Part shown: positions 18,432 through 26,248 of the stretch, piece by piece | How the letters are laid out: every line of letters begins with the position of its first letter | Numbering within the stretch: the stretch's first letter is position 1 | DNA from: Croceifilum oryzae | Lineage (GTDB): Bacteria; Bacillota; Bacilli; Thermoactinomycetales; Thermoactinomycetaceae | Reading direction: 5' to 3' | Length of the DNA: 64,000 nt | Assembly: GCF_030814315.1 (NCBI RefSeq) | Contig: NZ_JAUSUV010000003.1 | Span: 124,001-188,000 of the forward strand | Translations under genes and position numbers: made by a program | The notes under the pieces: model-generated | What the model saw: only the letters and a program-made list of their open reading frames with translations | Database searches by the model: none | Told to the model about the DNA's origin: nothing

Positions 18432-19767
18432 CGTAATAGTCTCCTTTCAAGCTAATAGTTTGTTGTAATTCATAGTATCGACTTGTACAGAATTGATATT
18501 TTGCACTGTCCACATTCTCCCATGCATTAGCAAGGCGAGACCATGCCATACTTTCAAACTTAGTAAAACTAAATTTATTTGCAAGTTCTTGCGCATGTTG
18601 GTATTGCTGAATTGCTAAGGAATGATTACTTGTGTTGATTTCAACATCGCCCAACAATAAAAGTGACCAGAAGTGTTTAGGTGCATCATTTGAAGTAATT
18701 GCCATCTCTTGCGCAGTAGTAAGAAAGGATTTCGCATCTTCCCATACCTTTTGTAGTGAGTACAGCGCACCTAGACGTAGATTTGCAGACGCTTTTGATC
18801 TAGGTTCAATGTCGTCATGTTGAAATTTCAGTGCAATTTGAAACCACATTTTGGCTTCTTCAAGGTTCCTCATAGAGGCGAGTATACTTCCCAAGCAAAT
18901 CCAGAACTCAACTATCATGTTAAATAGCTTATTCAACTGTGCTAGTTTGAGTCCTTTATTTGCATATTTCAAAGCTTCCTCAAATTGTTTGGCTTTCCTT
19001 GTTTGATCGGCTTTCAACCAGTAATATCTCAATTTGATATCAATGTTGCTGGTTTGATCGAGAAATTCAGCAACTTTGTCCAATGCACCAAGACCGTCAG
19101 CATGGTTCAATTTATAGCAAAATACTGATTTATTTAAATATAGCTTAATGATGTCGTCTTGTCTATTGCCTCCTTTAGTGAATGCATTTATACCTTGATT
19201 GGTGTATTCGATAGCTTGCTCTATATCGTTTTGTTGGTACATACATATTGCCATTTCACCGTAGAAGGATGTCTCTAAGCTTTCAGTTTTTGAGACATCC
19301 TTTGATAAACGGATAGCATGTTGAAATTGCTTTAAGGCTTGTTTCAATTTGCCTAGTCCCTTCATACATTTACCCCGTAGAAAAGATAACAAGGGGGCTT
19401 GGTGGTGGAAATCTTGTATCACCACTTTCTCTAGTTCTTGCAGGGCTTCTTGGTATTGAATAGCACTTATGAGCGTTTCAGATACATCTAAGTGAAATTG
19501 TACCTGCTTTAAGTGGTTCTTCTCTTGATCTAGAAGATAGGGTAACTCCTCTAGTTGTATACCCACTTTTTCAAGTAGGCTTTTGATTCTGTCTGGTGTA
19601 TGTTGACCGGTTCCACGCTCAATATTACTTATGGTGCTGATAGAAGCTTCTCCATGATCTAAGTCCTTCAATGTCATTCCTTTTTCAATTCGTACTTTGC
19701 GAATCAATCTACCAATTTCAATATGATGTGCAACAATAAAATCCGAATCTACTATACATGTCTTCAA
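18412..19767 (-). CDS. XRE-TPR peptide receptor (RRNPP family)
   Basis: 451 residues from TTG at 19767, with GAGAGGAG 8 bases upstream. The HTH is complete (IGRLIRKVRIEKGMTLKDLD then SISTISNIERGTGQHTPDRI). From about residue 95 the protein is tandem TPR helices (e.g. YQEALQELEKVV, ALKQFQHAIRLSKD, QAIEYTNQGINAFTKGG, ALKYANKGLKLAQ, AKMWFQIALKF). Length and plan match NprR/PlcR-type receptors. The pheromone gene overlaps its 3' end and should be co-transcribed. A 450-base divergent promoter region separates it from the partner gene at 20219. It likely binds DNA in response to the re-imported peptide; targets may include the secreted-protein genes next door. Confidence 0.9.
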   Translation of the reverse strand: MKTCIVDSDFIVAHHIEIGRLIRKVRIEKGMTLKDLDHGEASISTISNIERGTGQHTPDRIKSLLEKVGIQLEELPYLLDQEKNHLKQVQFHLDVSETLISAIQYQEALQELEKVVIQDFHHQAPLLSFLRGKCMKGLGKLKQALKQFQHAIRLSKDVSKTESLETSFYGEMAICMYQQNDIEQAIEYTNQGINAFTKGGNRQDDIIKLYLNKSVFCYKLNHADGLGALDKVAEFLDQTSNIDIKLRYYWLKADQTRKAKQFEEALKYANKGLKLAQLNKLFNMIVEFWICLGSILASMRNLEEAKMWFQIALKFQHDDIEPRSKASANLRLGALYSLQKVWEDAKSFLTTAQEMAITSNDAPKHFWSLLLLGDVEINTSNHSLAIQQYQHAQELANKFSFTKFESMAWSRLANAWENVDSAKYQFCTSRYYELQQTISLKGDYYDDDEIF

Positions 19768-19905
19768 ATGAATAACTCCTCTCGCATAAACATGATTAAA
19801 CTGGAGAACTATATTATGTTTAAATTCTCCGATAGTTATAAATAATCCTTCTAATGTAAAAGAAAAGTGTTAATTCTCTTCCGAAGTAGAGAGTAGTTAA
19901 ATGTT

Positions 19906-20023
19906 AATCCAATATATGGATTTGGATTTCAATTTATATTGTTAAATTCTAAAGTGTTTTGTTGTGTAAAGCGCAATATATGACTAAAAATGTGTTGGAT
20001 TCTACTTTTGTAAATTGGATTCC
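19906..20023. promoter_or_regulatory. Repeated TTGGATT elements in divergent promoter region
   Basis: TTGGATTTC (19922-19930), TTGGATTCT (19995-20003) and TTGGATTCC (20015-20023) are direct repeats; AATCCA (19906-19911) with TGGATT (19917-19922) is an inverted pair. They lie between the receptor and its partner gene (19768-20203), which otherwise is AT-rich without open frames. They could be receptor binding sites. Confidence 0.35.
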
Positions 20024-20218
20024 TAATTTCTTGAAAATATAGACATAGCATTAGTTTTTTATGTATCATCAAACTAATCAAAAAATGAATCTTAGATAAT
20101 TTAGCTTAAAATAACCTATATTTCAATGATTTTTTAAGTATCCAATCAATCATACTCAGATTTCTTTCTAAATATTTATTAGAATTTCATGGAGGAGATA
20201 GCGATGGTAGAAATTTAA

Positions 20219-20572
20219 GTGACAGGTTTAAACGAGGAAGTTCAAGCTGTTATATCAGAGTTGTACCGTAGTCCTAGCATAGAGATACTAAAAGAAGATA
20301 GAGGATGCAAAATTGAGGAGGATAGTATTCGGAATAGTATAAAGTGCTTTGTCAATTATTTATCTGACAAACGGACAAGCTTGATCCAGGTAATTGAAAC
20401 GGATCAACATAAGGTTGAGTTTAAACTGTTTGACATGGTACAAGCAGTTGAGTTTAAAGGAACAAAAGTGTTTCGGGGAAGAGAGGTTGACATTTTTAGT
20501 TTTCTTCAAGAAGAAAAGGAAGCGTATTTGTTGTGGATGAAACTGAAAAAAATCTTTGACAAGAAAATTTAA
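20219..20572 (+). CDS. Receptor-partner protein, locus 2 (original start interrupted by a stop codon)
   Basis: 117 residues from GTG at 20219. A better start exists: GGAGGAGATAGCG then ATG at 20204, but its fifth codon is TAA (20216-20218), directly followed by the in-frame GTG. Aligned with the paralogue at 3791-4168 (LKLQVEG), the reading VEI-stop-VTG suggests an original CAA mutated to TAA. Expression may persist by reinitiation. The protein has the same two parts as its paralogue (EEVQAVISELYRSPSIEIL; IQVIETDQHKVEFKLFDMVQ...GREVDIFSFLQEEKEAYLLW). Function unknown; always divergent from a TPR receptor here. Confidence 0.65.
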   Translation: MTGLNEEVQAVISELYRSPSIEILKEDRGCKIEEDSIRNSIKCFVNYLSDKRTSLIQVIETDQHKVEFKLFDMVQAVEFKGTKVFRGREVDIFSFLQEEKEAYLLWMKLKKIFDKKI

Positions 20573-20662
20573 ACCCAGTTGGAGAAAGGGGTGATGTCAA
20601 TGTAGAAGACAAAATGAAATCCTATTTCACCTAGTAAATTGTTCTTATGTTGTCTTATAACT

Positions 20663-20708
20663 AAATACGGGGGATGTAGAAGAAATGTAAGCTCATCCTT
20701 TGTATTTT
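20663..20708 (+). terminator. Terminator after partner gene, locus 2
   Basis: AAATACGGGGGATG (20663-20676) pairs with CATCCTTTGTATTT (20694-20707), using G-T wobbles where the locus 1 copy also has wobbles. It is homologous to 4208-4253, including flanks (TTCTTAT-TGTTGT before the stem). Confidence 0.85.
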
Positions 20709-20870
20709 GGCTTATTTATGTAGTATTGATTTAAAGAATGACTGGTTTTTTAGTAGGCATCTATAAAGTCAATGAAAGATATGAAATGTACACATAAATG
20801 ATCTATAAAAATTAGTTTCTCTTATGTGACTGAGTTCATAAGACAATACAGGGATATGGAGTGAATTCTA

Positions 20871-21713
20871 ATGAAAAAACAGGTATTTGGAATGGTTCTT
20901 GCCTTGGCAGCCTCAGTTTCTCCTCAAATGGTAAATGCAACAGAAATAAGTCATTCAATTGCAAAAAATGTATACAATAGTGTAAACTTAAATAGTTCGA
21001 ACAATGCATCGATTCAAGAGAGGATGGATCACCTCAATATTCCAGAGAAAACACAAAAAGAGTTATTTGTAAAAATGAAACAAGGAAAAATTTTGGATGC
21101 AGATAAGCCTCACCGCTTCAATGTAACCGTTGAGAGTAACGAAATCAAACAAGTCATATATCCAGATGGGTCTGTAGAAGAGTTTGGAGCAGTACCAACA
21201 GAATCTTCTCCTACGAAAACAACGTTACCTACTTTACGCAAGGTATACACTGTGAAGGACAGTAGCCTAATTGTTGATTCTAAAAATGATGTTAGGTTAA
21301 AGAGTGTACAGAGTTTGGATGAGTTGGTCTCAACCGGTAAAATTGAGGTTAAAGGTGATGGATCTTCAAGTACAAAAATAAAAGAACAATGTAGTACACG
21401 ATGGTGCACAATTGATCGCAAAGTCTATAGGTGGGGTACATTAACCAGCGGATCATTTTTTGTTCGATATATTACCATGTCAGGTTCAGAGGATATGATC
21501 GAAAGTATTTGGGACCCGGCGGTATCTGCGAGAGCAGGCACAGCTACACAAAAAGCATTCACGATTAGCAAGAAAAAAGAAGATAGCTCAAGTTGGGCTA
21601 GAGCGTACCTAAGATGGGACAATGTGCTTACAGGGGGCGCAGGTAGTTACACAAATCTTCTGCGTTTCTTTGTTGGAAATGATACGTTTTCTGTGACTTA
21701 CTCCAACGATTGA
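20871..21713 (+). CDS. Secreted protein of unknown function
   Basis: 280 residues; ATG at 20871 after GGAGTGAATTCTA. Signal peptide residues 1-24 (MVNA/T). Helical region RMDHLNIPEKTQKELFVKMK (about 46-66), then an extended segment with a Thr/Ser/Pro stretch (PTESSPTKTTLPTL), and a C-terminal domain with a close cysteine pair CSTRWC and tryptophan-rich strands (YRWGTLTSGSFFVRYITMSG, WARAYLRWDNVLTGG). The N-terminal helix-then-SDLDGS-like pattern is seen in other Gram-positive exoproteins. No catalytic motif found. It lies downstream of the locus 2 partner gene, as the metalloprotease does in locus 1, and is followed by a small membrane protein. Confidence 0.75.
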   Translation: MKKQVFGMVLALAASVSPQMVNATEISHSIAKNVYNSVNLNSSNNASIQERMDHLNIPEKTQKELFVKMKQGKILDADKPHRFNVTVESNEIKQVIYPDGSVEEFGAVPTESSPTKTTLPTLRKVYTVKDSSLIVDSKNDVRLKSVQSLDELVSTGKIEVKGDGSSSTKIKEQCSTRWCTIDRKVYRWGTLTSGSFFVRYITMSGSEDMIESIWDPAVSARAGTATQKAFTISKKKEDSSSWARAYLRWDNVLTGGAGSYTNLLRFFVGNDTFSVTYSND

Positions 21714-21733
21714 TAAGTTTAGAGGTGATGAGA

Positions 21734-21889
21734 GTGAGTGGTGTTGAGTTTTCGAATCTTTTGGTACTGTTACCAATGCTTTTACTTATCGGTTTAGGGC
21801 TTGTTGCTCTGGTACAGCTGATCAGAGTTCTATCACTAGCTTTACCTATTTTGAAAAAGAAAAGCGAAAAAAGTAATCTCAAAAGTTAA
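21734..21889 (+). CDS. Small single-span membrane protein
   Basis: 51 residues from GTG at 21734 (ATG at 21728 adds two but leaves no room for the AGAGGTG ribosome site). Sequence VEFSNLLVLLPMLLLIGLGLV and onward is one long hydrophobic helix followed by a basic tail (KKKSEKSNLKS). It lies 20 bases after the secreted protein gene and before a shared terminator, so it probably belongs to that operon. Function unknown; it could serve as an export or immunity partner. Confidence 0.6.
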   Translation: MSGVEFSNLLVLLPMLLLIGLGLVALVQLIRVLSLALPILKKKSEKSNLKS

Positions 21890-21892
21890 TAT

Positions 21893-21946
21893 AAAACCCT
21901 GTAATAGCCATCTCCAATGAAGATTTGGCTTGTTACAGGGTTTTTT
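21893..21946. terminator. Bidirectional terminator between convergent genes
   Basis: AAAACCCTGTAA (21893-21904) pairs with TTACAGGGTTTT (21933-21944), with an inner AGCC/GGCT pair. T-runs on both strands serve the rightward operon and the leftward gene at 21992. Confidence 0.9.
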
Positions 21947-21991
21947 CATCGCCATTTCTGTCGTTGTTTTGGTGAACAGATTGAAGAGTGA

Positions 21992-22334
21992 CTACTTGTC
22001 TGTTCGATACGCATTGCAAGTTAGTAGACCACCTGCTGCTTTAACATCAACTCGTTCGACCAATACACCATCTACATAGCACAATAAATCTGCACGTGTA
22101 GAATCGCCAATATTATCATGGGCATAGACAGATATTCTTTCGATATAATGAGGCTCGCTTAAAGTTGCTTGATAGGAATTGTGGATCCCACATCTTAATC
22201 CACCAATACAAACGTTAGGTGTTTCACTATACAGCAATCTTTTTTGGTTCAATAACGGCTGCTGAAGCGCTAGCTGCTGAGGCAAGTGTAAATACCATTC
22301 CTAGACACATAAACAAAGCTATGAGTTTTTTCAA
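21992..22334 (-). pseudogene. Frameshifted small secreted protein gene
   Basis: Leftwards from TTG at 22334 (AAGGGATGACTGATCTGG upstream) the sequence encodes a clear signal peptide, KKLIALFMCLGMVFTLAS and ASASAAVIEPKK, then stops at TAG. The mature part (LLYSETPNVCIGGLRCGIH through GLLTCNAYRTDK, four cysteines) lies one base over. The two halves join if the run of six A (CCAAAAAAG) had five. This is a single-base homopolymer indel: either a real null allele, a slippage-switched gene or a sequencing error. The product would be a 113-residue secreted Cys-rich beta protein. Confidence 0.65.
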
Positions 22335-22469
22335 CCAGATCAGTCATCCCTTCATTTAATTTAAATAATTCATAATATAATTTTTATTTATATAAAAAAG
22401 TTATATTGTTTAATTATTTAAAAAATTAAAGAAACGACTTCTTAACCACGAATATGTAAGCAATCTATA

Positions 22470-22510
22470 GGTGTGTGTCCGGTATTGAGCTGGACTCATA
22501 CCTTTTTATT
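22470..22510 (+). terminator. Terminator-like hairpin in leader region
   Basis: GGTGTGTGTCC (22470-22480) pairs with GGACTCATACC (22492-22502) with one mismatch and one wobble, then TTTTTATTTG. No rightward gene lies upstream, so it is an orphan or a leader attenuator for the gene at 22697. The remainder of 22335-22696 is AT-rich and empty. Confidence 0.45.
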
Positions 22511-22696
22511 TGTCATTTTTCTGGGTTTGCTAGCGTGGGGTCATCATGTATTACAAACTTGTAAGATGATTGTAAGCTAGTTTGATTGTAAGCATTTTTT
22601 AATTAGATAAAATTATGTTAGAAGAAAAGATATTTCAAACTCTTCCTTTTGTAAGAGAGTTTGATGTTACATAGCATTACATAGGAGGCGTTTATA

Positions 22697-23122
22697 TTGT
22701 TCAAGTCGTTAAATAGAGTCACAGTAGCGTCTCTATTGATTTTCGTTGCGATCCCGATGATGACCTTTGCTCATTCTTATACCTCCACGTTAACCTCTAC
22801 TCATTCCTATACTTCGACGTTAACCCTTGATTATCAAGTAAATGGAGCCGTGAGAAATTATTTGGGGACTGATCTAACGATACAAACATACGGAAATTCG
22901 GTGAAGTGTACGACTGCCAAACAACCAGAAAATGATTACTTTTTTGTTGACTTGTATCGATTCAGTGATTGGGGACCGGATGATTTCGTTGGACGAATCA
23001 AACAATCTAGACAAATAGAGGGTAAAAATACTTTTTCAAATGTAGGAGCCGGGAAATACTATTTTTCATTTCAAAAAGCTGATGATTCTTGTACTGTCAG
23101 GGCTAATATAAAATATAACTAG
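22697..23122 (+). CDS. Small secreted protein with a tandem HSYTSTLT repeat
   Basis: 141 residues; TTG at 22697 preceded by AGGAGGCG. Signal peptide residues 1-25 (MMTFA/HS). The mature N-terminus carries HSYTSTLT twice, from a 30-base tandem duplication whose copies differ at synonymous sites. The rest (LDYQVNGAVRNYLGTDLTIQ, NDYFFVDLYRFSDWGPDDFV, YYFSFQKADDSCTVRANIKY) looks like a small beta-sandwich with two cysteines. Possibly related in fold to the other small exoproteins here. Function unknown. Confidence 0.7.
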   Translation: MFKSLNRVTVASLLIFVAIPMMTFAHSYTSTLTSTHSYTSTLTLDYQVNGAVRNYLGTDLTIQTYGNSVKCTTAKQPENDYFFVDLYRFSDWGPDDFVGRIKQSRQIEGKNTFSNVGAGKYYFSFQKADDSCTVRANIKYN

Positions 23123-23170
23123 GTTTGATGGGACAATTCTTACGTCCTTCTCTATAAGGAGTAGAGTTAG

Positions 23171-23731
23171 TTGCTAATCGATTTAAAGCCACTTTACATG
23201 ATCGTCATTGTTCTGACTTACATGGGTTTTGTATTTTGGAAGAATAAAAGCTGGATGCAAAGAGCGCTTCATTTCCCTTTTATTGCGTACATTATGATGC
23301 TATTGAAAGAAACCTTTTTTCCAATTAAAATACTTCCTCCAGAATACGCGATACCGATCGGACTAAATAACTTTGTTCCGTTTGAAAGCATTATGCGTAT
23401 ATTTGGAAGTGAAGTACCAGGTGTGGCACTACTACAAATTGGTGGGAATTTACTTCTGTTGCTTCCTCTGGGGTTCTATGTATCTCTTCTATGGAGGAAA
23501 GTGAATTCGGCTAGTAAAGCGTTCCTAGTGGGAATAGGGGTATCTTTGTTCATTGAATGCTTACAATTTATACTAACTAAAATGATTGGCCAAGATTATA
23601 GACGCTTTGATATTGATGATCTGTTTCTAAATGTGATGGGTTACATGGTAGGCTACTTCATTCTCAAACTATCTGTCCCGGTAATTAAGACATTAGTACA
23701 TGTTGATCATCTAAAAAGAATGAGTCGTTAG
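23171..23731 (+). CDS. VanZ-like family membrane protein
   Basis: 186 residues; TTG at 23171 with AAGGAGTAGAGTTAG before it. VanZ hallmarks: KETFFP, LNNFVPFESI, GGNLLLLLPLGFY, IECLQFI and RRFDIDDLFLNVMGYMVGYF, with about five membrane helices. VanZ itself gives low-level teicoplanin resistance; most relatives have no proven role. It lies 48 bases after the secreted protein gene and before a bidirectional terminator. Confidence 0.85.
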   Translation: MLIDLKPLYMIVIVLTYMGFVFWKNKSWMQRALHFPFIAYIMMLLKETFFPIKILPPEYAIPIGLNNFVPFESIMRIFGSEVPGVALLQIGGNLLLLLPLGFYVSLLWRKVNSASKAFLVGIGVSLFIECLQFILTKMIGQDYRRFDIDDLFLNVMGYMVGYFILKLSVPVIKTLVHVDHLKRMSR

Positions 23732-23747
23732 TTCGATCAATAAGCAC

Positions 23748-23778
23748 AAAAAAGGCTAGTAAAGAGCTAGCCTTTTTT
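23748..23778. terminator. Bidirectional terminator between vanZ-like and SRPBCC genes
   Basis: AAAAAAGGCTAG (23748-23759) pairs perfectly with CTAGCCTTTTTT (23767-23778). Confidence 0.95.
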
Positions 23779-23808
23779 GCTTGCTGCTGAATGAAAGAGA
23801 GTAGAGGG

Positions 23809-24246
23809 TTATTTACCCTCCACAACCTTTGTGAGTCGATCTGAAATAATTACTTTCCAGCCTTCGTTCATACGCTCACGAATTACAGAGCTTTTTTCAT
23901 TGGCTTTAGGTAAGATACGATCAGCTTCTTTCCATCCACTATGAACGAGGGTGAATTCTGTGTGCTGGTCATCTAGTTCTTTCAACAAAAACGTAATCAC
24001 CCATCCATCTGTATCCCATCGAAAGGATAGACGATGTGGCACATCAAATTCGATGACCTTGCAAGGAGAGGGACCGAATGGTGAATTTATATGAAATTCA
24101 AAGCCTGCTTTTAGCTCAAAATTATTTGGCATAAACCAAGATGCGATGTTCTCTGAATTAGACACCATATCCCATATTGTTTTGATGGGTGCATGTAATT
24201 CAACACTCTGTTTAATATCTGGTAATGTATTGGTGTTCTGTTCCAT
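23809..24246 (-). CDS. SRPBCC (AHSA1-like) domain protein
   Basis: 145 residues from ATG at 24246, AAAGGTGAG upstream. START/AHSA1 pattern: IKQSVELHAPIKTIWDMVSN, IASWFMPNNFELKAGFEFHI, PHRLSFRWDTD, TEFTLVHSGW, and the C-terminal helix RERMNEGWKVIISDRLTKVV. Such domains bind hydrophobic ligands in a helix-grip cavity; in Bacillus they often act as stress or regulatory proteins. No partner gene adjacent. Confidence 0.85.
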   Translation of the reverse strand: MEQNTNTLPDIKQSVELHAPIKTIWDMVSNSENIASWFMPNNFELKAGFEFHINSPFGPSPCKVIEFDVPHRLSFRWDTDGWVITFLLKELDDQHTEFTLVHSGWKEADRILPKANEKSSVIRERMNEGWKVIISDRLTKVVEGK

Positions 24247-24431
24247 GGTGTAACTCTCACCTTTCTGGATTAAACTATTTACATTTTATTACACTTTGGA
24301 ACTTCAAGTAAATGTGAGGCGTCTTCCAAATTTTGCGATTCGATTTGTTACTGGAGTAGGACTGTAATTCCTGAAAAAACATGCTATTATAATATTATGA
24401 ATGATAATTCAAAATGTTGGAGGTCTACATA

Positions 24432-24644
24432 ATGTCTAAACTAATAGGATCAGTAAAATGGTTTAATGAATCAAAAGGATTTGGGTTTATTACTCCTGAA
24501 GATGGTAGCAAGGATGTGTTTGTGCATTTTTCTGCTATAGCAAGCTCAGGTTTTAAGACACTCGCAGAAGGTCAAAAGGTGGAATTTGAAATTCAGGATG
24601 GTCAAAAGGGACCTTCGGCTGTAAATGTAGTAGCTATTAACTAA
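24432..24644 (+). CDS. cspA: Cold shock protein (CspA family)
   Basis: 70 residues from ATG at 24432 after TTGGAGG. The RNA-binding motifs KGFGFI (RNP1) and VFVHFSAI (RNP2) are intact in a single OB fold. It binds single-stranded nucleic acid as an RNA chaperone. A TATAAT at 24388-24393 may be the -10 box, giving a short leader. Single gene. Confidence 0.93.
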   Translation: MSKLIGSVKWFNESKGFGFITPEDGSKDVFVHFSAIASSGFKTLAEGQKVEFEIQDGQKGPSAVNVVAIN

Positions 24645-24813
24645 CTTTATTGTATATTCGCGTTTACGCCTACTCCTATACAAATGGAGGACCCATCTGA
24701 TTTTCTTTGGTAATGCACAGAGCTACTATATGTATGCATCAAAGGAAAAAAGAGGAATGGTACTTTAGACCTAGTTGGAAATATTGACAATAAATAGAAT
24801 GTTCGTCTATGCT

Positions 24814-24846
24814 AAAAGCAGGGTCCTATTAATCCCTGCTTTTTTA
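24814..24846 (+). terminator. Terminator upstream of the paa operon
   Basis: AAAAGCAGGG (24814-24823) pairs with CCCTGCTTTT (24834-24843), then T residues. It could end cspA readthrough or act in the paa leader; the stretch 24645-24813 shows no gene. Confidence 0.85.
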
Positions 24847-24907
24847 TTGTGCGTATAGTGGACTGCATCGTTGTAGGTTTCTCTTATGGATCAAGGGAGG
24901 CGTCAAT

Positions 24908-25831
24908 GTGGATTCACAATTGTTGGAAGAAGAATTTGTGAAACGAGTGCAAAGTGGAGCCAAGATCGAGTCCAATGATTGGATGCCGGATGGTTACCGC
25001 CACTTGTTGATTAAATTGATTCATATGCATGCAGTAAGTGAGATTATGGGTGTTTATCCTGAAAAGGAATGGGTGCCAAAAGCACCGAATCTACGGCGGA
25101 AACTTGCTTTAATGGCAAAGGTTCAAGATGAGATGGGCCACGGGCAATTGTTGCTCCGTATCGTAGAAGACTTGGCCGCGCCTTATGGAAAAGGGCGTGA
25201 AGAGTTATTAGATGATTTAGTAGAAGGCAAGGTTAAATTTCACAATGTTTTTCATATGGAAGCGAGAACATGGGCGGATGCTGGCTTAATCGGTTGGTTG
25301 ATTGATGGAGCCGCTATTATTAATCAGGCATCTCTGTTGTCTACTTCGTATGCACCGTATGCTCGTATCCTGAAGCGAATCTGTGCAGAAGAGAGTTTTC
25401 ATATGCAGCATGGTGAAAACGTAATCTTAAGTATAGCGATGGGAACCGATAAGCAACGAAAAATGTTGCAAGATTCCCTTAATTATTGGTGGTACTCTCT
25501 CCTCTTTTTCTTCGGACCTCTTGAAACAACCCCAGCTGCTCAGAAAATGTTGCATTATCGCATTCGAACGAAAACCAACGAAGAACTGCGGCAAAAATTT
25601 CTAGCAAAATATGTTCCTCGGATCTGGTCGCTCGGCCTTACGATCCCTGACCCCACATTACACTATGATTCCAAAGAAGAACGTTGGTACTATACCGAAC
25701 CAGAATGGAAAACATTCCAAAAAATTGTCTCAGAAAACAAAGGACCGAAATCGCAAGAGAGAATTGCCTTACGACGCTTTGCCCAGGATCAGCATAAATG
25801 GGTGCGTCTTGCCATGACAACAGAAGTATGA
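24908..25831 (+). CDS. paaA: 1,2-phenylacetyl-CoA epoxidase, catalytic subunit PaaA
   Basis: 307 residues; GTG at 24908 after AAGGGAGGCGTCAAT. Ferritin-like diiron protein with carboxylate/His ligands in LMAKVQDEMGHGQLLLR and ICAEESFHMQHGENVI (ExxH motifs), plus FHNVFHMEARTWADAGLIGW. With PaaB, PaaC and PaaE it epoxidises the aromatic ring of phenylacetyl-CoA. First gene of a ten-gene operon through 32621 with overlaps or short gaps. Confidence 0.93.
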   Translation: MDSQLLEEEFVKRVQSGAKIESNDWMPDGYRHLLIKLIHMHAVSEIMGVYPEKEWVPKAPNLRRKLALMAKVQDEMGHGQLLLRIVEDLAAPYGKGREELLDDLVEGKVKFHNVFHMEARTWADAGLIGWLIDGAAIINQASLLSTSYAPYARILKRICAEESFHMQHGENVILSIAMGTDKQRKMLQDSLNYWWYSLLFFFGPLETTPAAQKMLHYRIRTKTNEELRQKFLAKYVPRIWSLGLTIPDPTLHYDSKEERWYYTEPEWKTFQKIVSENKGPKSQERIALRRFAQDQHKWVRLAMTTEV

Positions 25832-25864
25832 CGTTGTTTCATGGGAAAGGGGAGTTTGGGTGCG

Positions 25865-26248
25865 ATGGAAAAGCAAACGGAACCTTCTAGTGTCTATGAA
25901 GTGTTTGTGCAAAGAGATCATCTAGACCCTATGATACATGTGGGCAGTTTACTAGCGCCTACCAGCGAATTGGCTCTGCAATTAGCAAGGGAAAATTTTA
26001 CCCGCCGGGAACAGGTTCTTCAGATTTGGGTGGTGCCACGGATACACATACAGTCTGCGGAAGAAGCAGATTTCCATGCGAGAGAGATGGATCGGTCTTA
26101 TCGCGAAGTTTCGGGTTATACGGAAAACGGTCGTTTGTGGAGGATGTTTAAGGAAAAAGAGATCACATTGGAGGAGATTGTTCGATACGTCGAACAGAAA
26201 AAGCAGTCCAAAAATGACCTCCATAGGGAGGAAGGCCATGAGTCATGA
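25865..26248 (+). CDS. paaB: Phenylacetyl-CoA epoxidase structural subunit PaaB
   Basis: About 127 residues from ATG at 25865 (GGGGAG upstream); an earlier in-frame ATG at 25841 would add eight residues lacking a ribosome site. PaaB features: YEVFVQRDHLDPMIHVGSLL, ALQLARENFTRRE, QIWVVPRIHI. It bridges the PaaA-PaaC heterodimers. It overlaps paaC by 11 bases. Confidence 0.9.
   Translation: MEKQTEPSSVYEVFVQRDHLDPMIHVGSLLAPTSELALQLARENFTRREQVLQIWVVPRIHIQSAEEADFHAREMDRSYREVSGYTENGRLWRMFKEKEITLEEIVRYVEQKKQSKNDLHREEGHES

Noticed and set aside
21992-22334. Programmed frameshift at the A6-G run
   Set aside because: A classic A-AAA-AAG slip goes back one base, but joining the two halves here needs a forward shift, so a simple indel fits better.
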